The notes under the pieces are model-generated. The model saw only the letters and a program-made list of their open reading frames with translations, was not told where the DNA came from and ran no database searches. Shown here one piece after another: positions 27,015 to 37,758 of a stretch of 64,000 bases of DNA. Location: contig NZ_CP167894.1 in assembly GCF_041504345.1 (NCBI RefSeq), positions 2,170,001 to 2,234,000 of the forward strand, in the 5' to 3' direction. The stretch comes from Vibrio sp. BS-M-Sm-2 (GTDB taxonomy: Bacteria > Pseudomonadota > Gammaproteobacteria > Enterobacterales > Vibrionaceae). Numbering within the stretch: the first letter of the stretch is position 1; the number at the start of each line of letters is the position of its first letter. A program made the position numbers and the translations under genes.

Positions 27015-29426
27015 ATGGCAACCTTTCGCCAGCTACATAAATTTGGTGGTAGCAGCTTAGCGAATCCTGAGTGTTACCAGCGCGTGGTCAACATTCTTAG
27101 AGAATACTCATCAGCCACTGACTTGGTCGTGGTGTCGGCAGCGGGTAAAACAACTAACCGCTTGATTGAGTTTGTTGAAGCGCTCGATAAAGATGGTCGT
27201 ATCGCTCACGAATGTTTGCAAGCACTTCGTCAGTTCCAACTTGAGCTGATTGAAGCGCTGCTTGAAGGTGAGTCTGCGGCTCAGCTAACGGCCACTATTC
27301 AGCAAGAATTTACCGCTTTGGGTGAGTTAACGGCTCCTCTAAGCGAAGCGCAAAAAGCACAAGTGCTAGGACACGGTGAGGTTTGGTCTTCACGTCTGTT
27401 AGCCGCTTTGTTGTGCCAACATGATTTACAAGCGGTTGCTCAAGATGCTCGTGCCTTTTTGCGTGCAGAAGTAGGTGCTCAACCTGAAGTTGACCGCGCA
27501 CGTTCTTATCCTCTGATTAAAGAAGCTTTGGCGCAGCATGCCCATTGCCGTGTCGTTATTACTGGCTTTATGGCTCAAAATACTGAGGGTGAAACGGTTC
27601 TACTCGGCCGTAACGGTTCGGATTACTCAGCAACTGTAATTGGTGCTTTGGCTGAGGTTGAACGCGTAACAATTTGGAGTGATGTAGCGGGCGTTTACAG
27701 CGCAGACCCTCGTTTGGTATCGGATGCGTGCTTACTACCTCTGCTTCGTCTTGATGAGGCCAGTGAATTAGCTCGTTTAGCGGCTCCAGTGCTTCACAGT
27801 CGAACGCTACAGCCTGTGGCTCAAAGTGCTATGGATCTCAGCTTACGCTGCAGCTATCAGCCGGAGGCGGGCTCTACACAGATAGAGCGTGTACTGGCAT
27901 CGGGGCGTGGCGCCAAAATCATTACTTCTCTGGATGAAGTTCTTATCGTGCAGCTGACCTTTGGTCACGGCCATGATTTCGATCGTCTAGAGAGTGAAGT
28001 GCTTGAAGGGCTTAAACGCGCTCAACTGGAGCCGCTGGCTTATGAGCTTGAACCGGATCAACACTGCTTGCGTCTTGCCTATACGGAAGAGATCGCTGGT
28101 GGTGCATTAGAATATCTACAAGACCATGCGATTGAAGCTGAGATTAAGCTAAAAGAGGGTTTCTCTTTGATTGCTGCCGTGGGTGCTGGCGTGACTAAGA
28201 ACCCGAACCATTGTTACGGTTTCTACCAGCAGCTTAAGAGCTCGCCAGTTGAGTTCATCTCGGAAGCGAACTCTGGCTTGAGCTTAGTGGCTGTGATTCG
28301 TAAGAGTGAAACATCAAGCCTAGTGAAAGGTATTCACTCTCAACTATTCCAAGCGCAGAAGCGTGTTGCGATTGCTTTATGTGGCAAGGGCAATATTGGT
28401 TCAAGCTGGTTAAGCCTGTTTGCAGAGCAAAAAGCGGAACTTGAAAAGCGTCGTGGAATGAACTTTGAGTTGGTTGCGGTAGTTGATAGCCAAACTTATT
28501 GGTTCGACGATCAAGGCATTGATGCGACCTCGGTGAGCAAGCGTTTTGATGATGAAGCGATTGCCAACAATGGTAACGACTGGTTAGAGCGTTTGGGGTC
28601 TATTCAGGGTTACGATGAAGCTGTGGTACTCGATGTCACCGCAAGCCCTGTGCTTGCAGCAAAGTACCTGCAAATTGCACAACAAGGTATCCACCTGATC
28701 TCGGCGAACAAGGTGGCTGGTTCTGCATCGAGTGAGTATTACCATCAAGTACAAGATGCTTTCGCTAAGATCAGCCGTCATTGGTTGTACAACGCGACAG
28801 TGGGTGCAGGCTTACCGATTAACCACACGGTACGTGACCTACGTGAAAGTGGCGATGACATCATTGCGCTGTCGGGTATTTTCTCTGGCACGCTGTCTTG
28901 GTTGTTCCAGCAGTTTGATGGCACGGTGCCGTTCAGCGAGTTAGTCGACTTAGCATGGCAACAAGGCCTGACTGAACCAGACCCGCGTGCTGACCTAGAT
29001 GGTTCAGATGTGATGCGTAAGCTGGTGATTCTGGCGCGTGAGTCGGGTTTGGATATCGAACCTGAAAACGTAAAAGTAGAATCTCTCGTACCTGCAGAGC
29101 TGCAAGAGCTATCAGTTGATGACTTCTTTGATAAGGCTTCTGTGCTGAGTGAAGAGTTGGCTGAACGTTTAGAAAAAGCACATTCGCAACAGAAAGTTCT
29201 GCGTTACGTCGCGCGTTTAGAGAAGAACGGCAAAGCAACTGTAGGCGTTGAAGCTCTGTCTAAAGAACACGCTCTAGCGAACTTGCTGCCTTGCGATAAT
29301 ATCTTTGCGATTGAGAGCAAATGGTACAAAGATAATCCATTGGTTATTCGTGGCCCGGGTGCTGGTCGTGAAGTAACGGCTGGTGCAATTCAATCTGACC
29401 TAAACAGAATGTCTAGTCTGTTCTGA
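27015..29426 (+). CDS. metL: Bifunctional aspartokinase II / homoserine dehydrogenase II
   Basis: Catalyses the first and third steps of the aspartate pathway toward methionine and threonine. It has 803 residues. The N-terminal aspartokinase has KFGGSSLAN (8-16) and GFMAQNTEGETVLLGRNGSDYSA with the kinase acidic residues. The C-terminal homoserine dehydrogenase begins with the dinucleotide loop GKGNIGSSW and has SANKVAGS and GAGREVTAGAIQSDL. It starts two bases after metB, with its ribosome site (GGGGAGG) inside the end of metB. The MET boxes before metB make methionine control likely. Confidence 0.95.
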   Translation: MATFRQLHKFGGSSLANPECYQRVVNILREYSSATDLVVVSAAGKTTNRLIEFVEALDKDGRIAHECLQALRQFQLELIEALLEGESAAQLTATIQQEFTALGELTAPLSEAQKAQVLGHGEVWSSRLLAALLCQHDLQAVAQDARAFLRAEVGAQPEVDRARSYPLIKEALAQHAHCRVVITGFMAQNTEGETVLLGRNGSDYSATVIGALAEVERVTIWSDVAGVYSADPRLVSDACLLPLLRLDEASELARLAAPVLHSRTLQPVAQSAMDLSLRCSYQPEAGSTQIERVLASGRGAKIITSLDEVLIVQLTFGHGHDFDRLESEVLEGLKRAQLEPLAYELEPDQHCLRLAYTEEIAGGALEYLQDHAIEAEIKLKEGFSLIAAVGAGVTKNPNHCYGFYQQLKSSPVEFISEANSGLSLVAVIRKSETSSLVKGIHSQLFQAQKRVAIALCGKGNIGSSWLSLFAEQKAELEKRRGMNFELVAVVDSQTYWFDDQGIDATSVSKRFDDEAIANNGNDWLERLGSIQGYDEAVVLDVTASPVLAAKYLQIAQQGIHLISANKVAGSASSEYYHQVQDAFAKISRHWLYNATVGAGLPINHTVRDLRESGDDIIALSGIFSGTLSWLFQQFDGTVPFSELVDLAWQQGLTEPDPRADLDGSDVMRKLVILARESGLDIEPENVKVESLVPAELQELSVDDFFDKASVLSEELAERLEKAHSQQKVLRYVARLEKNGKATVGVEALSKEHALANLLPCDNIFAIESKWYKDNPLVIRGPGAGREVTAGAIQSDLNRMSSLF

Positions 29427-29501
29427 TGCTCAGATCGGTTGGTTTAATACTTAGATCAATTGTTTTAGTACGTAAATGGCATACTATTCACTAAGATAAA
29501 T

Positions 29502-29537
29502 AAGGCTGAAAGCACGATGTGTTTTTCAGCCTTTTTT
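29502..29537 (+). terminator. Terminator of metBL
   Basis: AAGGCTGAAA (29502-29511) pairs with TTTCAGCCTT, followed by TTTT. Confidence 0.85.
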
Positions 29538-29650
29538 CTGCATTATTTCTGCTTTGCGATCGATCTAGCGACTTGAGTTTTACTCACGATCTACTTGAGA
29601 AAAATTCATAATGGATCTGTTGACATTAAATCGTATTCAATACATTCTAC

Positions 29651-29674
29651 AGACATATAGACGTCTAAACGTCG
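29651..29674 (+). promoter_or_regulatory. Three tandem MET boxes upstream of metF
   Basis: AGACATAT, a perfect AGACGTCT and AAACGTCG are contiguous, ending 49 bases before the metF start. This predicts MetJ repression. Confidence 0.9.
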
Positions 29675-29687
29675 TTTAAGGATTTGA

Positions 29688-30623
<936 letters not shown>

Positions 30624-30678
30624 TTAAAGCGTTTGTAAACAGCCTCTGGCTGCAAACTTTCAAATCCTATAGATACAA

Positions 30679-30712
30679 AAAAGGCTTGGACTCATAGAGT
30701 TCAAGCCTTTTG
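30679..30712. terminator. Bidirectional terminator between metF and aphA
   Basis: AGGCTTGGACTC (30682-30693) pairs with GAGTTCAAGCCT with one G-T pair across ATA; A and T runs flank it. It serves metF and the convergent aphA. Confidence 0.88.
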
Positions 30713-30720
30713 CTTTTCTA

Positions 30721-30769
30721 GCTTCTAGCTTCTAGCTTCTAGCTTCTAGCTTCTAGCTTCTAGCTTCTA
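30721..30769. repeat. Seven perfect tandem copies of GCTTCTA
   Basis: Exactly 49 bases consist of seven head-to-tail copies of the 7-mer, preceded by a partial TTCTA and followed by GCTTAAGCTAG. The last stretch contains the aphA stop codon, so the array begins directly after the aphA coding sequence. It is a variable-number type repeat in the aphA 3' untranslated region. Confidence 0.97.
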
Positions 30770-30771
30770 GC

Positions 30772-31311
30772 TTAAGCTAGAGCGCCAAGTTCAAGCAGTA
30801 CTTCTTCAGCCCATACAATCCATGCTTCACGGATAAGTAGGTTACGACGAAGTGTTAGACGTTCAAGACGTGCTTGCTTATCTAGTGTCGATGGCGTTGC
30901 GTAGTAAGCTGCTTCGATTTCTTTGTAGTGAGAAACCAGTTTGCGAGACTCTTCTACTAGTTCAGCAAGTTGTACACGGTAAGCGTCAGAAGGTTGTACA
31001 GCACAAGCCATTAGCTTAGCTGAGAACTCGTCACGAACTGTTGGGTGTGCAGTTGGTTGTTCAAACCATTCACCTAGCGCGCCACGGCCAGCATCGGTGA
31101 TAGAGTAAACTTTACGATCAGGTTTGCCTTCTTGAGGCTCAAGCACGCAAGTTACCTGGTCGTTCTGAGCCATTTTATTTAGCTCGCGGTAAACTTGTTG
31201 GTGGCTAGCTTTCCAGAAGTAACCAATGCTTGCGGAGAATTCTTTTGTGATATCGTAACCAGTAGCATCGCGTGTACTTAAAACGGTTAGAATTACGTGT
31301 GGTAATGACAT
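30772..31311 (-). CDS. aphA: Low-cell-density quorum-sensing regulator AphA (PadR family)
   Basis: PadR-type transcription factor of 179 residues, master regulator of Vibrio at low cell density and, in V. cholerae, activator of tcpPH with AphB. The N-terminal winged helix contains MSLPHVILTVLSTRDATGYD and SIGYFWKASHQQVYRELNKM, essentially the known AphA sequence. The C-terminal helical dimerisation arm carries ERLTLRRNLLIREAWIVWAEE. In other vibrios aphA mRNA is activated by Qrr small RNAs and repressed by HapR/LuxR; upstream repeats here could be such sites. The stop codon abuts a tandem repeat array. It lies downstream of ppc, the usual Vibrio position. Confidence 0.95.
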   Translation of the reverse strand: MSLPHVILTVLSTRDATGYDITKEFSASIGYFWKASHQQVYRELNKMAQNDQVTCVLEPQEGKPDRKVYSITDAGRGALGEWFEQPTAHPTVRDEFSAKLMACAVQPSDAYRVQLAELVEESRKLVSHYKEIEAAYYATPSTLDKQARLERLTLRRNLLIREAWIVWAEEVLLELGALA

Positions 31312-31609
31312 GTCTGAAATCCAAATGGTAAACAGTAAACAAATACTTAAACAACAAGTGTGCTTCTAATGGCACGTTATATTGGTTATGTCTAAGTAGC
31401 ACCAACTCATCGGTTGGTTATGTCACCTTACAAAGCCGTTTATCACCTAGGTTGACCAGTTTATTGGTCAAGTTGCTGCAGATTATTTTTTTGGAGTGTT
31501 TCCGCAGCGGAGCAGTAGTATATCTAAATAATAAGCATAAAGTAGAATACATGGACAAAATAACCCAAAAAACTGACAAAAAACTCAGTATTGCTTATTT
31601 TGTGAAACA
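31312..31609 (-). promoter_or_regulatory. aphA upstream region with repeated elements
   Basis: The 11-mer TTGGTTATGTC occurs at 31382-31392 and 31414-31424, 32 bases apart (about three helical turns). ACCAAC-TCATCG-GTTGGT (31401-31418) overlaps the second copy. TTGACCA-GTTTAT-TGGTCAA (31452-31471) is a perfect 7-bp inverted repeat, a possible regulator operator. A 63-codon reading frame at 31452-31643 has no ribosome site and is not counted as a gene. Confidence 0.55.
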
Positions 31610-31637
31610 AAAAGGTCGCACTAGGCGACCTTTTGTC
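31610..31637 (-). terminator. Terminator of ppc
   Basis: AAAAGGTCGC (31610-31619) pairs with GCGACCTTTT (31625-31634), and a T-run follows on the minus strand. Confidence 0.88.
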
Positions 31638-31660
31638 TATTGAATAGTAGGAATCACTAA

Positions 31661-34292
31661 TTAACCAGTATTTCGCATGCCTGCTGCAATGCCTGCAATC
31701 GTCACCATTAGCGCTTCTTCTAGCTCTGCTGGTGGTGTTTCACACTTACGAGTACGGTAAAGCAGCTCTGCTTGAAGCATGTTTAGTGGCTCAACGTAGA
31801 TGTTACGTAGGCGAATTGATTCAAGTCCCCAAGGGTCGCTCTGCATCAAGTTCTCGTTATTTTCTACATTCAGCACTGCTTTGATGTCTTTTTGCAGCTG
31901 TTCACGCAGCAATTCACCTAACGGTAATAGCTCTTCGTCAACAAGACGTTGGTCGTAGTACTTAGCGATTTCCATGTTGCACTTCGAGTACACCATTTCC
32001 AACATACCTAGACGGGTAGAGAAGAACGGCCACTCGCGACACATCTCTTCAAGCAGAGCTTGATGGCCTTGGTCTACAGAGTACTGAATCGCTTCACCCG
32101 CGCCTAACCATGCAGGAAGTACCAAACGGTTTTGGCTCCAAGAGAAGATCCATGGAATCGCACGTAGGCTTTCTACGCCGCCGTTCGGGTTACGCTTAGC
32201 AGGGCGAGAACCAAGAGGCAGTTTACCTAGCTCCAGTTCAGGCGTCGCTTGTCGGAAGTAAGGTACGAATTTCTCTTCACCACGAACCACGTTACGGTAA
32301 GCCTCACAAGAGACTTGAGACAGCACTTCCATTAGGTCGCGCCACTCTTGTTTAGGCTCTGGTGGCGGCAGAAGGTTCGCTTCTAGAATCGCACTTGCGT
32401 ATAGGTTGAAGCTGTTTACCGCAACATCTGGCAAGCCAAGTTTAAAGCGGATCATTTCACCTTGTTCAGTTACACGTAGACCGCCTTTCAAGCTCTTAGG
32501 TGGCTGAGAAAGAAGAGCAGCGTGCGCTGGAGCACCACCACGACCAACCGTACCGCCACGGCCGTGGAATAGAGTCAGTTCAATGCCTTCTTCGTCGCAA
32601 ACCTTAACCAGCTTGTCCATCGCATCGTATTGAGCCCAGCCTGCAGACATTACGCCAGCATCTTTTGCTGAGTCAGAGTATCCAATCATCACCATTTGGT
32701 GGTTCTGGATAAAGCCACGGTACAAGTCGATGCTCATTAGCTGCTTCATTACTGCTTCTGAGTTGTTCAAGTCGTCTAGCGTTTCGAACAGCGGGCATAC
32801 GTCCATGCGGTATGGGCAACCACATTCTTGCAACAACAAGTGAACAGCCAGTACATCCGATGCAGTACGAGCCATAGAGATAACGTAAGCACCAAACGCT
32901 TCACGAGGTTGAGCAGCAATGACCTTACAGGTGTCTAAAACCTCTTTAACCTGTTCAGATGGCTCCCAATCACGAGGAAGTAGTGGGCGTTTTGAGCTTA
33001 ATTCATTGGTTAAGAAAGCGATCTTGTCTTGCTCGCTCCACTGGTCGTAATCGCCAATGCCTAGGTAGCGAGTCAGTTCAGACAGCACATCTGAGTGACG
33101 TGTACTTTCTTGACGAACATCGAGACGCACTAGGTGTACACCGAATGCTTTTAGGCGGCGTAAGGTATCAAGCAGAGAACCGTCCGCGATTACGCCCATG
33201 CCACATTCGTGCAGCGATTGGTAACACGCGTACAGCGGTGTCCAAAGTTGGTCGATGTTCTGTAGTGTTTCTTTCTTTGGTACTTCCGCATCATGCAGTT
33301 TCGCATCAAGCACTTCTAACGTGTTGTTCAGCAGAGTTCGTAGGCTCTTTAGGATTGCACGGTAAGCTTCTGTGCTCGTCCCCCGCTAGTTCACGAACGG
33401 CATCATTACACTTAGTCATCGACAGTTCGGTAATCAGCTCGTTCACGTCGCCTAGGTAAAGGTCTGCGGCTTTCCAGCGAGATAGGCGCAGTACTTCTTT
33501 AGTGATGGTGTGTGTTACGAATGGGTTACCATCGCGGTCACCGCCCATCCAAGATGAGAAGTGTACTGGACGAGCATCGATTGGCAGGCCTTCACCAAGG
33601 TAACCTTTTAGTCGGCCGTCCATTTCACGTAGGAAATCTGGCACAGCTTCCCAAAGCGAGTTTTCGACAACCGCAAAGCCCCATTTAGCTTCATCAAGTG
33701 GAGTCGGGCGTTGCTGACGAATTACATCAGAGTGCCAACCTTGAGCGATAAGTTGCTCTAGGCGACGTTCTGTTTTCACGCGCTCTTTGTGTGATAGGTC
33801 GCTTAATTCTAATTTAGATAGACACTCGTTGATCTTAACCAGTTTGTTGATCATGGTACGGCGAGTGATTTCTGTTGGGTGTGCCGTTAGAACGAGTTCA
33901 ATGTTCAGGTCGCGAACGGCTTGTGCCGCGTCTAGCTTGCTGATGTCATTCTGATTTAATTTGGAAAATAGAGATTGCAGCACGTCTGGTTCACAAACAT
34001 GCTCCTCACAGTGGCGAGAGATCGTGTGGTACTGCTCTGCCATGTTGGTGAGGTTGAGAAATTGGTTAAATGCACGAGCAACAGGAGTGAGTTGTTCGTT
34101 CGGCAGGTTTTTGATTTCTTCAACTAGGCTGTCACGGTCAGCTTTGTTGCCTGCGCGGGCGGATTTGGAAAGTTTACGGATAGTCTCCACTTTCTCTAAG
34201 ATAACGTCACCATGTGCATCTTGGATTGTGTTACCTAGCAAGCGTCCCAGCATGCTTACGTTACTCTTGAGAGCGGCGTATTTCTCGTTCAT
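31661..34292 (-). pseudogene. ppc: Phosphoenolpyruvate carboxylase, frameshifted
   Basis: Anaplerotic enzyme that makes oxaloacetate from phosphoenolpyruvate and bicarbonate. The ATG at 34292 gives the conserved [16 protein letters not shown] start and catalytic His138 in VLTAHPTE (134-141). The second catalytic motif, [14 protein letters not shown], and the C-terminal MRNTG are intact in the downstream part. An extra base at 33371 (GCTTCTGTG where GCTTCGTG is expected) breaks the frame after ELAGDEH; the other frame resumes [12 protein letters not shown]. Without that base the gene encodes 876 residues, close to the E. coli length. Error or very recent mutation. Loss of ppc is often tolerated only on rich or C4 substrates. 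Confidence 0.9.
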
Positions 34293-34494
34293 TGTCATCC
34301 TGCCTCGTAAAAAAATTACATCCATTGTTCCTTGTTAAGTACACAATCTAGCGAAAACTGCTGTATCTAGTCAAATAAAGCATTCTAAGTTTGCAATTAT
34401 TAGGTTTAGAAATGCGGGAGAAGTAAATTTTTCAATACTTCGGAATAAAGTGAAATTTAATTACAAGATCAGGCTGTGTTCGGGATAACAGAAT

Positions 34495-34522
34495 AAAAGC
34501 CACCTTTTCGGGTGACTTTTAT
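34495..34522 (-). terminator. Probable terminator of argE
   Basis: AAAAGCCACC and GGTGACTTTT form a 9-pair stem with one mismatch, followed by T residues on the minus strand upstream of position 34495. Confidence 0.6.
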
Positions 34523-34549
34523 ACAAAAATATCGGATAGCTAGTAATAA

Positions 34550-35686
34550 CTAGAAACAATATTTACGGATCGATTTACTCAGAACATCAATCGTTGGGTC
34601 GATAAAATCGAAGCTTAAGAACTCATCCGGCTGGTGGGCTTGGTCGATTGAGCCTGGACCCAAAACTAAGGTTGGGCAAAGTTCTTGAAGGAAAGGTGCT
34701 TCTGTACAGTAGTTCACGGTTTGTGATTCAGTTTCGCAAACTGATTCCATGCCACCGATAAATGGATGGTCGTGTTGGCACTCGTAACCCGGGATAGGTT
34801 CGTGTAGTGGCGTAATCTCAATTCTGCCCGGCCATTTTGCTTCCACTTCTTTGAGTGCGCTGCGCAGCATGTTATCCAACCCATCTAAGCTGATGCCTGG
34901 TAAAGGACGAACGTCGTAATGTAGTTCACAACAGCCACAGATTCGGTTAGCGCTATCACCGCCGTGAATATGCCCCAGGTTTAGCGTCGGACTTGGAATC
35001 GCGAAACCCGGGTGGTGATACTCTTTGACTAACTTGTCACGCAGCTGCATCAAAGCAAACAGCACTTCATGCATGATTTCGATGGCGTTGACACCTAATG
35101 CAGGATCTGAAGAGTGACCTGATTTACCGGTTACTCGCACGGCATTGGCGACATGACCTTTATGACCACGAATAGGCACAAGGCTGGTTGGTTCACCAAT
35201 GATGCAGTAATCCGGCTTAAACGGCGCATTTTCAGTGAAATGACGCGCACCTAACATGGTGGTCTCTTCATCACAGGTTGCCAGTACATAAAGTGGTTTG
35301 GTTTGCTTGCTCCAATCCATCTTTTTAGCCGCTTCATACACAAAAGCAAAAAAGCCTTTCATATCGGCGGTACCTAGTCCGTAGAAGCGATTGTTGTGTT
35401 CTGTCAATGCGTGAGGGTCGAAATTCCAACGCCCTTCATCGAATGGCACGGTGTCGCTGTGTCCTGCTAGTAGCAAGCCACCTTCGCCTTCCCCCATTTT
35501 TGCGACCATATTATGCTTGCCGGGCTCGACTTCCACGACCTCAACGCTAAAGCCTAAGTCTTTGAACCATTGTGCCATCTTTTCGATCACTTTCTCGTTG
35601 CCATGATCCCAGCTTGGATCAGTCGAGCTAATAGAGTCTGTGGAAATAAGGCCTTTATAGACCTCAAGGAAACTCGGTAATTGCAT
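34550..35686 (-). CDS. argE: Acetylornithine deacetylase
   Basis: Zinc hydrolase of the M20 family that releases ornithine from N-acetylornithine in the linear arginine pathway. It has 378 residues. Metal motifs are [21 protein letters not shown] and [12 protein letters not shown], with [20 protein letters not shown] at the dimerisation domain. It is divergent from argC, with an AT-rich palindrome between them, the classic argE-argCBH arrangement. Its presence together with the ArgH-acetyltransferase fusion fits the linear pathway. Confidence 0.96.
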   Translation of the reverse strand: MQLPSFLEVYKGLISTDSISSTDPSWDHGNEKVIEKMAQWFKDLGFSVEVVEVEPGKHNMVAKMGEGEGGLLLAGHSDTVPFDEGRWNFDPHALTEHNNRFYGLGTADMKGFFAFVYEAAKKMDWSKQTKPLYVLATCDEETTMLGARHFTENAPFKPDYCIIGEPTSLVPIRGHKGHVANAVRVTGKSGHSSDPALGVNAIEIMHEVLFALMQLRDKLVKEYHHPGFAIPSPTLNLGHIHGGDSANRICGCCELHYDVRPLPGISLDGLDNMLRSALKEVEAKWPGRIEITPLHEPIPGYECQHDHPFIGGMESVCETESQTVNYCTEAPFLQELCPTLVLGPGSIDQAHQPDEFLSFDFIDPTIDVLSKSIRKYCF

Positions 35687-35738
35687 AATATCTTCACTTC
35701 TACTATTGACAGGAAAACTATAAGTCGGTAAAACACAT

Positions 35739-35755
35739 ATTAAATCATATTTAAT
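35739..35755. promoter_or_regulatory. AT-rich palindrome between argE and argC, possible ArgR site
   Basis: ATTAAAT-CAT-ATTTAAT is a perfect 7-bp inverted repeat with a 3-base centre. It resembles an ArgR box (TGAAT-N4-ATTCA) in shape but not exactly. TATGAATAGTC at 35788-35798 is a second half-site candidate. Confidence 0.35.
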
Positions 35756-35839
35756 GCATAAGAAATCAAATAAAGCTAAAAATTAAGTATGAATAGTCAA
35801 ATTTGAAAAGTAACTTACCTCAAGAATGGATGTGTTGAG

Positions 35840-36844
35840 ATGTTGAAAACCACGATCATTGGCGCAAGCGGCTACACAGGAGCAGAACTGGCTCTAATGA
35901 TAAACAGACACCCTGAGCTCACGCTATCAGGTTTGTATGTCTCAGCCAATAGTGTAGACGCAGGTAAACCTATTGCGGCGTTGCACGGTAAGTTAGCTGG
36001 TTTGATTGATATGCCAGTACAACCGCTAACGAATCCGGAAGAAGTGGCTAAACAGTCCGATGTGATTTTTCTAGCAACGGCACATGAGGTCAGTCATGAC
36101 CTAGCGCCAATCTTTCTAGAGAACGATTGCCAAGTGTTCGACCTATCGGGTGCATTCAGAGTTAAAGGCGAGAACTTTTACCAAGAGTTCTACGGTTTTG
36201 AACATCAACACGAACAATGGTTAGACAAAGCAGCTTACGGTTTAGCTGAATGGAACGAACAAGAAATAAAAGAAGCTCAGCTTGTTGCAGTCGCAGGTTG
36301 TTACCCAACGGCATCACAACTGGCGATTAAGCCTTTAGTTGAAGCTAAGTTACTGGACGAGAACCAATGGCCTGTGATTAACGCAACCAGTGGTGTTACA
36401 GGAGCAGGTCGTAAGGCGACCATGGTTAACAGCTTCTGCGAAGTGAGCCTGCAAGCTTATGGCGTCTTCAATCACCGTCATCAACCTGAAATGGCCGCAC
36501 ATTTAGGGTGTGATGTGATTTTCACTCCGCACCTCGGCAACTTTAAGCGCGGTATTTTAGCGACCATCACCATGAAACTGGCTGAAGGCGTGACAGAACA
36601 ACAGATACAAGATGCCTTTGAGCAAGCTTACCAAGATAAACCTGCAGTGAGGTTACTCGAAGAGACACTGCCAAGAATTCAAGATGTAGAACAGACGCCT
36701 TTCTGCGACTTAGGTTGGAAGGTCCAAGGTCAGCACATCATCGTTGTTTCAGCGATTGATAATTTATTAAAGGGTGCATCTAGCCAAGCGATGCAGTGTT
36801 TAAATTTACGTTATGGTTTTGCGCCATTAACTGCGTTAGTGTAA
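35840..36844 (+). CDS. argC: N-acetyl-gamma-glutamyl-phosphate reductase
   Basis: NADPH-dependent reductase making N-acetylglutamate semialdehyde in arginine synthesis. It has 334 residues. The Rossmann start is [16 protein letters not shown] (5-20), catalytic Cys154 is in VAGCYPTAS (151-159), and the HRHQPEM segment follows. It is the first gene of argCB-argG, divergent from argE, and followed by argB after 12 bases. ArgR control is likely but the operator is uncertain. Confidence 0.97.
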   Translation: MLKTTIIGASGYTGAELALMINRHPELTLSGLYVSANSVDAGKPIAALHGKLAGLIDMPVQPLTNPEEVAKQSDVIFLATAHEVSHDLAPIFLENDCQVFDLSGAFRVKGENFYQEFYGFEHQHEQWLDKAAYGLAEWNEQEIKEAQLVAVAGCYPTASQLAIKPLVEAKLLDENQWPVINATSGVTGAGRKATMVNSFCEVSLQAYGVFNHRHQPEMAAHLGCDVIFTPHLGNFKRGILATITMKLAEGVTEQQIQDAFEQAYQDKPAVRLLEETLPRIQDVEQTPFCDLGWKVQGQHIIVVSAIDNLLKGASSQAMQCLNLRYGFAPLTALV

Positions 36845-36856
36845 AGGAATCTAGAT

Positions 36857-37645
36857 ATGAGCCTTAATAATCAACCATTAATCATAAAGTTAGGTGGCGC
36901 TGCGCTATCTTGTGGTGAAACACTCAGCAAGTTATTTGGTGCTATTTCAGCTTACCAACAGCAGGCACAGCGTCCTATCGTGATCGTTCACGGTGGTGGT
37001 TACCTTGTTGATGATTTGATGAGTAAGCTAAACCTAAAAACGGTTAAGAAAGAAGGGCTACGTGTTACTCCTTATGACCAGATCCCTGTGATCGCTGGTG
37101 CACTAGCGGGCACGGCCAACAAACTACTTCAAGGTCAGGCAATTAAAGATGGTATCAATGCCGTTGGTTTGAGCCTTGCAGATGGTGGTTTATGCAAAGT
37201 GAGCGAATTGAACCCTGAGCTGGGCGCAGTAGGAAAAGCGGAGCCGGGCGACTCAACCGTCCTGCAAGCGATTCTTAATGCTGGCGCACTGCCAATCATC
37301 AGTTCAATTGGCCTAACTGAACAAGGCCAACTGATGAACGTCAATGCCGACCAAGCTGCGGTTGCCGTTGCTGGCGCACTTGATGCTGAACTGGTGCTTC
37401 TTTCTGATGTAAGTGGTGTGTTGGATGGCAAAGGCCACCTCATTCCAAGCCTTAATCAACAGCAAGCTGATGACCTTATTACAGGCAAAGTGATTACCGA
37501 TGGCATGATCGTTAAGGTTCAAGCCGCACTAGAAGCCGCTAACGACCTTGGACGACCAATCGAAGTTGCCACTTGGCGATACCCAGAAAAGCTAACACAA
37601 CTGTTTTCAGGTAAAAGCATAGGAACACAGTTTTTACCTCAGTAG
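36857..37645 (+). CDS. argB: Acetylglutamate kinase
   Basis: Phosphorylates N-acetylglutamate, second step of the pathway. It has 262 residues of the amino-acid-kinase fold. The N-terminus [10 protein letters not shown] and IVIVHGGG are phosphate and substrate loops, and [21 protein letters not shown] is conserved. It has the short form seen in E. coli, without the N-terminal helix of arginine-sensitive hexameric enzymes, so feedback inhibition by arginine is not expected here. It is 12 bases after argC and about 113 bases before argG, with no argF between. Confidence 0.96.
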   Translation: MSLNNQPLIIKLGGAALSCGETLSKLFGAISAYQQQAQRPIVIVHGGGYLVDDLMSKLNLKTVKKEGLRVTPYDQIPVIAGALAGTANKLLQGQAIKDGINAVGLSLADGGLCKVSELNPELGAVGKAEPGDSTVLQAILNAGALPIISSIGLTEQGQLMNVNADQAAVAVAGALDAELVLLSDVSGVLDGKGHLIPSLNQQQADDLITGKVITDGMIVKVQAALEAANDLGRPIEVATWRYPEKLTQLFSGKSIGTQFLPQ

Positions 37646-37758
37646 GTCTCACAACGAGTCACTGCTTAAAGAATTTAGACAAATTAAATAAACATATAAT
37701 TATGAAGTCATTTCCAACGCTGACCGCCATGTGCAGTATGGAAACTAGGAGAAAGAAA

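Noticed and set aside
30721-30769. CRISPR-like array
   Set aside because: The 7-bp units are contiguous without spacers, so it is a simple tandem repeat.
31452-31643. 63-codon frame in the aphA-ppc gap
   Set aside because: No start signal, overlaps the candidate operator and the ppc terminator; chance frame in AT-rich DNA.
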